From positions 26,906,943-26,970,942 of the forward strand of contig CM072525.1 of the NCBI GenBank assembly GCA_036898135.1: a stretch of DNA of 64,000 bases, given 5' to 3'. The notes beneath the pieces are model-generated. The model had not been told where the DNA came from, did not search any database, and saw only the letters and a list, made by a program, of their open reading frames with translations. This stretch comes from Oncomelania hupensis. Its lineage: Eukaryota; Mollusca; Gastropoda; Littorinimorpha; Pomatiopsidae. A program made the translations under genes and the position numbers. Positions 56,315-64,000 of the stretch are shown piece by piece (the stretch's first letter is position 1; each line of letters opens with the position of its first letter).

Positions 56315-56315
<1 letters not shown>
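55947..56315 (+). other. Unrecognised open frame, about 120 codons
   Basis: Open from just after a TGA near 55944: KPRVWVVFHTGNYNVPNMVS, then AVDFIITAKDLVVAIPCGRL and DDARNIAQGCMEGVREIKHC, before it runs into a GA microsatellite (Arg-Glu repeats). Regular composition and absence of stops until the repeat suggest former coding sequence, perhaps a transposon or retrocopy. No family identified and no start codon is secure. Confidence 0.35.

Positions 56316-56318
<3 letters not shown>

Positions 56319-56380
<62 letters not shown>
56319..56380 (+). repeat. (GA)n microsatellite
   Basis: About 30 GA units. Confidence 0.96.
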
Positions 56381-56381
<1 letters not shown>

Positions 56382-56524
56382 GGATATGGGTCTTCTTTAG
56401 AAACATTCATTTCATGAGTACTAATATTTATTATATTTATATTATAATCAGCAGGTACTAAATCATTTTTTTCAGCATATATAAACCTGTAATAAATAAT
56501 AGCAAAACAAGAGAGTGAATTATT

Positions 56525-56858
56525 GGAATCCCCTGTTGGGGTGCCTGGGTTTTCTGCATAAATAGTCTTCCAACTTTGTGGAAGTGCTTTAAATTACCGC
56601 GCTGTTTCTGTCATTCTCATTTGTTCTTTCTCGTTCCAATATGTTCTATCAATCTACTATCTTCTCTGCTAGACCAGTCACCTATCTTTTTTCTTGAAAA
56701 CTCTCCCAAAACTCCTCATTTATGTGTGGGGTTTGTTGAGTCAGCTTTGGGACATTGGACGCTTTGTGCCAACTGGTAACTAGGGCTTTCTATAGTATTA
56801 TTATATAGCAATGTAGGCGTTATATATGAATCATTTAATATTTAATAAAAATGTTTAT
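56525..56858 (+). mobile_element. Family-R element, 5' part, cut by LINE copy I
   Basis: Starts CCCCTGTTGGGGTGCCTGGG, the family-R 5' end, continues to TGTGTGGGGTTTGTTGAG and GCAATGTAGGCGTTATAT, then passes directly into LINE RT sequence. The family-R 3' half is absent. Confidence 0.7.
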
Positions 56859-57655
56859 GAGAGCGTACAATATCAGCCCTAACATTATTGAAGTCATCAA
56901 AGGCGTGAATGACAAGGCTACCAGTGCAGTCCTCCACAACAGCGCAATCGGGAACTGGTTCAGAACAACAATCAGTGTGCGTCAAGGATGCCTACTCTCT
57001 CCAACACTCTTAACATCTTCCTTGAGCGCATCATATCAGATGCCCTTGCAGATCACCAAGGCACAGTCAGCATATTGGGTAGAGCAATCTCCAACATCTG
57101 TTTTGCCGATGACATTGGTGGATTGGCTGGAGAAGAACAAGAACTTGAACAGCTGGTACAGAGGCTTGCCACCATTTTCAGAGCCTATGGAATGGAAATA
57201 ATTGCAGAGAAGACAAAAATGATGACCAACAACACCAATGGCATCAACACGGACATCAAAGTCCCAGGCCAATCCCTCAACACGGTGCAGGGCGTCAAAT
57301 ATTTAGGAGCCACTGTATCAGACAATGGGTCCCGATAGGAAGTCCTCTCGAGGATCGCACAAACGCCTGTTGCCTTGACAAGGTTGAAGGCCATTTAGAA
57401 AGACCCAAGATAAGGCTGCTGCGCTCCTTTGTCATCTCCATCTTTCCTATACGCTTGCGAAACAGGCACCCTTACAGCCGACCTACAACGAAAAATACAA
57501 AGTTGTTGTTGTTGCATCAATTTTTATTCATCAGATTAACAGAAGTTGTACTGATAAATACAAAGCATGGAGATGAGGTGCTACACAATACTTCTGGGCA
57601 TTTACTATACCCAGCACATCACCAACGACAAAGTCCGACAGACCATCACAAACCT
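56859..57655 (+). pseudogene. LINE copy I: RT fragment with a 53-bp secondary insertion
   Basis: Reads YNISPNIIEVIKGVNDKATS and SVRQGCLLSPTLL, then after a one-base loss ICFADDIGGLAGEEQELEQL and EIIAEKTKMMTNN; ends by a TAG at about 57336. A 53-base insertion (57503-57555) is flanked by AAATACAAAG direct repeats. After it MEMRCYTILLGI-like sequence follows, and the copy stops near 57655 without the KRKLRWYG segment or GGATA tail, so its 3' end has been deleted. Confidence 0.87.
57503..57555 (-). mobile_element. 53-bp insertion with 10-bp target duplication
   Basis: AAATACAAAG at 57493-57502 and 57556-57565 brackets the insert. On the minus strand the insert ends in GATGCAACAACAACAA, a CAA-type tail, with AATAAAAATTG before it. 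That fits a severely 5'-truncated LINE or SINE 3' end. Confidence 0.75.
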
Positions 57656-57941
57656 TAGGTGTCGCAGGACAAGAATCTGAGCACCCCAAAACCTCTTAGC
57701 CAGTTAGAGCCGTGCCCCTGACGACCGTGTGACCTCTAAATTAACCTAAAGTTCACGCATGCGCATCGCCCCCTTTGGGAGCGCGCCAAGAAAGTGTCAA
57801 TGGCGAGGTTGGGCGCGACAGGGGGACCAGAGAGAGAGAGAGAGAGAGTAGATTACAATGCAGAACGGTACAACTCGGGAACTTAGAATGAGGAGAGGTG
57901 TAGGGGAGGAGGAAACAGGCGATGGAGGTGTCCGAAAAGGG

Positions 57942-57948
57942 TATAAAT
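57942..57948 (+). promoter_or_regulatory. TATA box of the Kunitz-like gene
   Basis: TATAAAT preceded by GGG and followed 25-30 bases later by CATCATTCACTTC, a plausible initiator, 178 bases before the start codon. Other TATA-like runs nearby are in simple repeats; this one is in unique sequence. Confidence 0.6.
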
Positions 57949-57965
57949 TGGGAGGAAAACTTTCA

Positions 57966-58125
57966 TCATCATTCACTTCGCCTTACAACTACAACTACAA
58001 CGATACCTTCCAAGCCTTTCTTGTTGATATCTCAGTGTTTGTAAACACAAACGTTTTGACTTCGCAGCTTCGCCTTATTTTAAGGATTTTACAATCTGAG
58101 CTAACTTTTATTTTCAAAGTCCAAA
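57966..58125 (+). other. 5' untranslated region of the Kunitz-like gene
   Basis: From the predicted start site to the ATG. Contains ACAACTACAACTACAAC repeats and no upstream ATG in good context. It is presumably continuous with exon 1. Confidence 0.5.
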
Positions 58126-61100
58126 ATGGCCAGGTTCCAAGCTACTGCTGTTGCCTTCTTCTTACTTGCTGTGAGTATTCTTAAAGGATAAATTTTTTTT
58201 ATATATATTTACAAATTACATTTGTTATTCAGCTTTCTTAAGATTTTATTTAAATGTATTTTTGTTCAGTTGTTACTTTTTGTTGGTCTTCAATTATTTT
58301 TTCTTCCAGTGTTTAATAATTATTTTGTTATTTACCTATTCCTTAAATGTGTCATATATGTTTACATGTAAAGTTAATTCTTCACAGATTGGGTAACTTA
58401 CACTAGTTTTGTGACCGAAGCAAAAACTATTTTAATGCATTGCCAATAGAAACCATGGACCAATGTAAATGAGAAAATCAAAAGAGGAAACATTTTCGAA
58501 AGAGAAAGAAAGAAAATAAATGAAAAATGTGATGAAATAAGAGAAACGGGAAATCAAAACGGGGTGAGTGAGGAGATAGCGGGGACAACATAAAGGAGAT
58601 CTGACTAAAAAAAATCTATATCGTTTTATCTTTCTTTTTTCTTCTTTTTGTTCCACTTTTCTCCTGCTTTCTTATCGTTCGTCCTCTTCTTCTTGTCTCT
58701 TCTTCTTCTTCTTCTTCTTCTTCTTCTTCTTCTTCTTCTTCTTCTTCTTTCTTCTTCTACTTCTTTCTACTTCATTTTCTTCTTCTTCTTCTTTCTTCTT
58801 CTTCTTCTTCTTCTTCTTCTTCTTCTTCTTCTTCTTCTTCTTCTTCTACTTCTTTCTACTTCTTTTTCTTCTTCTTCTTTCTTCTTCTTCTTCTTTCTTC
58901 TTCTTCTTCTTTCTTCTTCTTCTTCTTCTTTCTTCTTCTTCTTCTTCTTCTTCTTCTTCTTCTTCTTCTTCTTCTTCTTCTTCTTCTTCTTCTTCTTCTT
59001 TTGCCTTTCCCTTCTTGCACTTCACCTCCTCATTCATCATCACATTCTTCTTCGTCACTCCAAAATCCAAATTGTTTTTTTTTTAAAGAGTATTCTTAAC
59101 ATACAGTGTGTTATGTATGCAGGTAGGTATGTATATATGTCATTCTTAGAAGAGCACCACAACAAGCAGCGGTTGTTTCTTAAGGTTTTTCTTAACATAC
59201 AATGTGTCATGTACACATTCTTAAAAGAGCACCGCCTCAAGCAACAATTCGCATTGTCTCTGTATCCATGTCACGTATGTATCACACGCATGCCACGTGC
59301 TGTATCGTAATGTGACCTTGAGGTGACATTCACACACAATTGCTTCTTCAGCAAGATGAGTACAGGAATGTCTAATTAATTGTCAGCAAGTTCGGTATGA
59401 TAATGACTAAATTAGGTTTATTTTTATTGTTATTTATGTCTTTAATCGCTGTCAAGATTTATGTCACTGCCTGAATTACGCTGACAAGGTTTATTACACT
59501 GCCTAAATTAGCATTTTGTTTCTTTTTATATCGCATTCAGGAATGATGAGATGAATTCTTACTAGCTTACTTCCTTGTATTTGTTTCTCAGGTATTTCAC
59601 CACAAACTTTTAATGATTTGCCCATGCTCATGAGAGAAGCTTGTATAACTAATGCTTTCTCTTTTACTTTTACCATCAGCACCTACTGATTATCAAAGAC
59701 TGATTTTTTTAAGTCATTCTCAGTAAGAGATTATTTACAATGAGATTTAATTTTGTGTTTGTTTTTCTCTGTTACAGGTCGTATTGGTCGACTTCGCTGC
59801 TCAGGCCAGACATTGCGATGTAAGTAACACTTCTACTTTACAAATTCAGTTGGGTGGAATTTAGATCTTTCATGTATGTTTTGTTACACCCTATACAAAC
59901 TGCGCAAACATTATTAGGAATTTTGGACCGTTTATTAAAAACAATTAAGGCCAACATCATTGTTTAGTTTTTTTTATCTATCTATCTAAAAACCACAAAG
60001 AGATTCCTCTTATATAGCGCACTTACAAGCTCAGAGAGCTTCTCAACGCGCTGGCCCGTAATATCCAGCAATCACAATAGTTTCCTGAAGTCAGGATTCG
60101 AACCCACGTCGCCCAAGACGTGCTCACACATGTCGTGCGCTCTGACCACCAAGCCACTGCTTCTCCTGCTTAGAAAGCATGCTGTTGAGAGTCAGTCATT
60201 TGCAGACGACACACAACTTTATAAATCCACAGCCCCCTCTCTCATTAATTCCACTGTTCAGACTTTGGAGAACTGCATCACAGACATTAAGTCATGGATG
60301 ACACGCAACAAGCTTAAGCTTAATGACGACAAAACCGAAGCCCTCCTCATTCACAAGCACAACACCTCCTCCTCACTCCCGCCTCTCCCAACATCGCTTA
60401 CAGTAGGAACAACAAACATTCAGTTCTCATCCTCAGCAAGAAATCTCGGCTACATTCTCTCCGATGACCTGTCCCTCAACAACCACATCTCCAACATCTG
60501 TCGCTCTGCATACACGGCCATACGCCAAATCAGCTCCTTTCGCCACTATCTTACGCTCACTGCCACCAAAACCCTAGTCTGCGCTCTCGTCCTTTCTCGT
60601 CTTGACTATTGCAACTCTCTCCTCGCTGGCTCCCCAAAACACATCATTGACAAGCTACAAAAGGTTCAGATCTCAGCAGCTAGACTAGTATTCCGAGCTA
60701 AGAAACGCGATCACATCACACCTCTACTACATTCCCTTCACTGGCTTCCTGTGCAAGCACGCATAGAGTACAAACTCTCTGTTCTCTGTCACAACTTCTT
60801 CACAGATTCTTGTCCCTCCTACCTTGCTGATCTACTGTCTGTCTACTCCCCTTCACGCACTTTAAGATCTTCTGCCGACACTCGCACACTCAAGGTTCCC
60901 GTCACCCGCACTAAGACATACGGCCAACGTGCATTCGCTTACTCCGCACCTAAGCAGTGGAACTCCCTTCCCTCCCATATCCGCAACATACAATCAACAC
61001 AAGCATTCAAAAAGGCCCTCAAAACCCACCTCTTCAAACTTCACTATTCAGAATGATCTGTATCCCGCTGCCATTCTCTCTTCTTTGTCTCTGTCTGATC

Positions 61101-61398
61101 CGTAAGTGTATACACGGTTGTACATATTTATACTGTTTTTCCTCCTGGGCCTAACCGGGCATATAAATAGCTGTGAATATGATTTTGCTATTCTATTTGT
61201 CTTTTCTGTCATTTGTGTACATAGTTGTAAATTGTAATTTGTGTACATAGTTGTAAATAGTTTGTACCCTTACTGTTCTGTCTGTTGGTGTATTGTAGCG
61301 AAAGCGATGTTTTATCGAGTGCATGTACTTATATGTAATGACTATGTAAAGCGTGGTGAGTCTGGTCATAGGCTGGAGTACCCGCTATATAAAAATCC

Positions 61399-61485
<87 letters not shown>

Positions 61486-61498
61486 TCTATCCCTGCCG

Positions 61499-61571
<73 letters not shown>

Positions 61572-62293
61572 AGATCTGTTATAACCTAACTAATAACTAT
61601 AGAAAACGAAAACAATCACAAATGTTCTCCATTGTTATTAAAGTTGTTATACAAAACCAGAATGTTAATACTTACATGTACAACAAATAATATAGTTAAT
61701 ACATTTTGTTTTTAATTTTAGACGTAATATTAGTCAAAAGCTTGCACTGAATACATGATTTATTTGTATTGGTGTGTCTTGCGTACACCTATAGATCTTT
61801 TATAAATTTAAAAAGAAACGAGCCAAAACTTTTTATTCCATTAAAAATATCTATTCTTGTGTGTGACAGTCGGTTGTAAAGTTATGAATCTTTCAATAGA
61901 AACTACGAGTCGAAATCTTGCACTAAATTCATGGCTTGTCACGTTTATGTCTCTTATGAACTGATACATCTATACTGAAAACTGTTAGTAGAAACCTTGG
62001 ACTAAATTTGTTTTGGTTTGTTGCTTTGTTACAGCCCCCATGTGAATTCGACGAAAGATGCATCTCAATAAATCGCAGAGAGCGCCGTGGACGCAGCCAC
62101 AATACATGTGGTGAGTTTACAATTTTTTTTTTTTGTTTTGTTTTTTTGGACAGTGGGAGTGATAGAGGGAGGATATTTGTGTTGTTGGTTTTTTTCCTTG
62201 GTCGTAAGGAGTCGTCAACACCACCACCACCACTATCATTAAAACCCCGCCATTTAAAACAGAACTTACCACCACAACTCCCACTTTTGTCAC

Positions 62294-62342
<49 letters not shown>

Positions 62343-62580
62343 GATTGTGTCAAATTAGAAGTATTTCTAGTTACGAACGTTTCCTCTTGTTTGTGTTGCA
62401 GTGCGCCAAGCGTGCCTAACTCACAATCGCCGTGGTCGTTGCTTCGGAGCACAAATGTACCACTTCGACCAAAACCTTCTAGAGTGCGTCAGGGATATCA
62501 GCGGCGCCTGCTTCGGCCACAACAGGTTTACCTCCCAGGAGGATTGCGAGTTCAGTTGCATCCCCCTGAACAGACGCTGA
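58126..62580 (+). CDS. Secreted cysteine-rich protein with Kunitz-like domain (4 coding exons)
   Basis: Exons 58126-58170, 59778-59819, 62035-62110 and 62402-62580; all introns are GT-AG with phases 0, 0, 1. The product is 113 residues. Residues 1-25 form a signal peptide ending Ala-Gln-Ala. The basic linker has cysteines at 28, 32, 38 and 54. The last exon encodes a Kunitz/BPTI-like domain with cysteines at 59, 68, 83, 91, 103 and 107 (spacing 8-14-7-11-3; the usual spacing is 8-15-7-12-3). Aromatics Y74 and F76 and F97 sit at conserved places; the residue after the second cysteine, normally the Lys/Arg P1, is F69. Known: Kunitz domains commonly occupy one exon after a phase-1 intron. Inferred role: extracellular protease inhibitor, or a defence or secretory peptide with altered specificity. 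The start is the first ATG, in context CCAAAATGG. Confidence 0.85.
58171..59777 (+). other. Intron 1 of the Kunitz-like gene
   Basis: Donor GTGAGT, acceptor TTTCTCTGTTACAG. Holds the long TTC array at 58.69-59.0 kb and an AGAGCACC-type short repetition (59145 and 59227) with CTTAACATACA at 59096 and 59190, a 90-bp tandem duplication. Confidence 0.8.
58689..59002 (+). repeat. (TTC)n microsatellite, about 310 bp
   Basis: TTC triplets with regular TTTC and TAC interruptions; strictly polypyrimidine on the sense strand of the host gene, so it can form triplex (H-DNA) structures and may mimic splice polypyrimidine tracts. Confidence 0.97.
59991..60162 (-). mobile_element. tRNA-derived SINE in intron 2
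   Basis: Minus strand: A-box-like TGGCTTGGTGGTCAGAGCGC, B box GGGTTCGAATCC (60094-60105). The 3' part, CTCTCTGAGCTTGTAAGTGC then GCTATATAAGAG, is also found at 37.97 kb. The head is the best-preserved SINE promoter in the window. Its 5' end touches the 5' end of the LINE that follows. Confidence 0.85.
60163..61056 (+). CDS. RT C-terminal region of the CR1/L2-type LINE (truncated ORF2)
   Basis: About 297 codons open from the truncation point to TGA. Contains the second half of the palm (FADD), thumb and connection regions typical of CR1-group polymerases; endonuclease and the first RT blocks are missing, so no active enzyme is expected. Confidence 0.85.
   Translation, partial: LLLRKHAVESQSFADDTQLYKSTAPSLINSTVQTLENCITDIKSWMTRNKLKLNDDKTEALLIHKHNTSSSLPPLPTSLTVGTTNIQFSSSARNLGYILSDDLSLNNHISNICRSAYTAIRQISSFRHYLTLTATKTLVCALVLSRLDYCNSLLAGSPKHIIDKLQKVQISAARLVFRAKKRDHITPLLHSLHWLPVQARIEYKLSVLCHNFFTDSCPSYLADLLSVYSPSRTLRSSADTRTLKVPVTRTKTYGQRAFAYSAPKQWNSLPSHIRNIQSTQAFKKALKTHLFKLHYSE
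60163..61400 (+). mobile_element. CR1/L2-type LINE, 5'-truncated, intron 2
   Basis: A 5'-truncated copy that still has an intact frame to its stop at 61056. The frame starts inside RT at SFADDTQLYKS (catalytic FADD near 60200) and continues through LKLNDDKTEALLIHKH, SRLDYCNSLLAG, LQKVQISAARLVFRAKKRDH, LLHSLHWLPVQARIEYK and the C-terminal APKQWNSLPSHIRNI. About 300 residues remain. The 3' UTR ends GCTATATAAAAATCCG and an ATT array, a typical CR1/L2 end. Lack of stops suggests a fairly recent insertion; it is in the same orientation as the host gene. Confidence 0.9.
61395..61572 (+). repeat. (ATT)n LINE tail and (CTAT)n microsatellite
   Basis: ATT array of about 30 units at 61395-61484 follows the CR1/L2 3' UTR; CTAT array of about 18 units at 61499-61572. 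Confidence 0.96.
62111..62401 (+). other. Intron 3 of the Kunitz-like gene
   Basis: Phase 1; donor GTGAGT, acceptor TTGTTTGTGTTGCAG. Contains an ATC/TCA microsatellite at 62296-62342. Confidence 0.85.
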
Positions 62581-63895
62581 AGGGCCGAGACAGGGACGTA
62601 AAAAGTAGCGATGGCGTCAGCGATGACGCTAATCCTACTGTCCGCGCGTCATCCGCAGCTTCCCGTGAAGATGGCGTCGCGCCTGCCGCTGGTCCGTCCT
62701 CGGCGTTGTGCTGTCTCGGCAGCTGGAGACCCGATGACGTCAGCGGCGGTTGCCACAATCGTGATGCGTCGTCATCAAGCTGGATGACGTCGCATACAGC
62801 CCTGCGCCCAGCTGCGCTGGTGACATATTTCACGATCGTCTCCACTGCGCTCGGCAGGTCGAATCCCAGGCTCAGAGAGTAGACAACGCCAACCAACTAT
62901 GGACAAGCAACATAGAAACTGTTACAACACAGTCGATGTAAGAAAATTAATACATGTCAAGGTGTTTTTTCGCCAAAGGCTTTTGTAACACTATCTGCGT
63001 TGCTTGCTGGGCTGGATTCGAGCCCCAAATGCCTCAACACCGGGAAATTCAGGGTCAAGTCCATTTGCATTTATATATTTAAACAACAAAATCTGTCTCA
63101 AATTTGCATTTGTGAACATGTAGCTTGAAGATTTCATAAATTATTATTGATTGATTGTGCCTATGTGTGTGTATTTATGAGCGACAGACAGACAGAGACA
63201 GACAGAGAGGTGTGTATGTGCTCTTTATTGTTTTGTCAGGCTCTGGCTGTTGTTATTTTTCCTCGGAAATTTAAAGGAACAAAGGTCAGATGCAATAATA
63301 GGAATATTTCTCGAAAAACAATACATTAATATCAACACTATGTTATACAATGATTAGTTTATCATCACTACGTTCACAATATACATATGGAAAATAAATT
63401 CTTACAGTCTCATAATTTCGTCGATGATTTTATTTTTTTTTTCATGCATTTTTTATTTATTTAGAAACAGATATCGAATCTCAGAAATTTTGTTCAAATC
63501 TTGCCTGATATTTTTATTTTAGTTTCATTTCCATGTAAGATGAACGGTTTTAATAATTCTATAGTTTTGTTTGCACTGTTTCGTGTTTTGTTTACGCCTT
63601 TGTTTGCGTATAGTTTCCCTTTAAGTGCAAGTTGAAACCTTTTCTGTTTTATCAGTTGGAGGACACAATCTCACACTGAATACAACTGTACTTATTTTGT
63701 TCCTGTATCTTGGTTGGACTGGATGAAGAGATTGTTGTTTTAAAACAATTATCTTGTGTATGAGCGAGAGAAATTGATCGTGGGTGATATAAGTATGATA
63801 TTGTTAATATTTAAGTTAACTGAAAGTGTCATTTTGGAGTTATAAAACTATTTATTGAAAGTTGCATGGTTGAATAAACTGTTTTATGACCAGAA
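62581..63895 (+). other. 3' untranslated region of the Kunitz-like gene
   Basis: The first 300 bases are GC-rich with GATGACGTCAGCGG and GGATGACGTCGC motifs and incidental frames on both strands. The rest is AT-rich. AATAAA occurs at about 63391 and at 63873-63878; the second, followed by a T/G-rich region, is the likelier end, but the first could give a shorter mRNA. Confidence 0.5.
63873..63878 (+). terminator. Polyadenylation signal AATAAA
   Basis: Canonical hexamer 1.3 kb past the stop codon in the sense orientation of the Kunitz-like gene; GTCTGTCTGTCTCTGTC downstream could serve as the GU-rich element. Confidence 0.5.
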
Positions 63896-63930
63896 AATCT
63901 CGTCCACTCAATGTATATCGTAACCTTCAA

Positions 63931-63949
63931 TTATGTCTGTCTGTCTCTG

Positions 63950-64000
<51 letters not shown>
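63931..64000 (+). repeat. (GTCTCT)n and (CT)n microsatellite to the window edge
   Basis: Simple repeat that continues beyond the window. Confidence 0.96.

Larger units (their letters stand above)
59820..62034 (+). other. Intron 2 of the Kunitz-like gene
   Basis: Donor GTAAGT, acceptor TTGCTTTGTTACAG. Enlarged by the SINE and LINE; without them it would be about 800 bases. Confidence 0.8.

Noticed and set aside
58648..59310. 220-residue Leu/Ser/Phe-rich ORF
   Set aside because: Translation of the TTC microsatellite within intron 1.
59990..60170. A functional tRNA gene
   Set aside because: A and B boxes are present, but acceptor and anticodon stems do not pair and the sequence continues into a repeat found elsewhere; it is a SINE.
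62720..62800. CREB-type regulatory array in the 3' UTR
   Set aside because: Two or three GATGACGTC motifs occur in a short GC-rich stretch; too few to separate from chance and not in a repeat.
62391..62882. 163-codon ORF overlapping the last Kunitz exon
   Set aside because: It is in a different frame from the spliced gene, covers part of the 3' UTR and shows no domain; the Kunitz frame has six cysteines in family order.

Overview
The window is a repeat-dominated stretch of an animal nuclear genome, most likely a lophotrochozoan and probably a gastropod mollusc. This is inferred from a spliced secreted gene with GT-AG introns, tRNA-derived SINEs, I/CR1-type LINEs, a Ty3/gypsy element, several terminal-inverted-repeat (TIR) DNA transposons, vertebrate-type TTAGGG repeats at interstitial sites, and very dense microsatellites. 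No species can be named from the sequence alone. Nothing bacterial (operons, rRNA, CRISPR) was seen.

Layout. 1-3366 (minus): an uninterrupted gag-protease-integrase-RT reading frame of a Ty3/gypsy-like retrotransposon that runs off the left edge; integrase lies upstream of RT, as in the Gmr1-like group. Its primer-binding site and probable LTR follow to about 5.3 kb. 5.6-10.3 kb: two copies of a LINE with a (GGATA)n tail, the second interrupted by a 500-bp transposon with perfect 32-bp TIRs. 10.6-22.3 kb: SINEs, a foldback element carrying telomeric repeats, a TIR repeat family with TGAGGT-containing ends (family B), a retroelement-like repeat with an AGTCCGCTGGACC hairpin end (family R), and repeats rich in TGACCTTGA. 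19.5-26.5 kb: three weakly supported minus-strand exons, with a 1.2-kb hAT-like element encoding only a zinc-finger N-terminus lying between two of them. 31.6-34.2 kb: repeats rich in TGACGTCA, split by a second CAGGG-ended element. 36-41 kb: a 14-bp minisatellite with higher-order structure, two long palindromes and SINE remnants. 42.2-46.1 kb: a second telomere-carrying foldback element, a 2-kb P-element-like transposon with an 8-bp target duplication and a THAP-like start, then a 43-bp satellite of about 23 units. 48-57.7 kb: foldback elements and more LINE copies, including the longest (50.6-52.3 kb).

The only convincing host gene is at 57.9-63.9 kb (plus): a TATA-box promoter, four coding exons, a signal peptide and a cysteine-rich Kunitz-like domain, ending at an AATAAA about 1.3 kb past the stop. 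Its second intron holds a SINE and a truncated CR1/L2-type LINE.

The transposons nest, giving relative ages: LINE copies predate a family-B element and the 32-bp-TIR element that interrupt them; the TGACGTCA repeats predate the CAGGG element inside them. Most other open frames are microsatellite translations or shadows.
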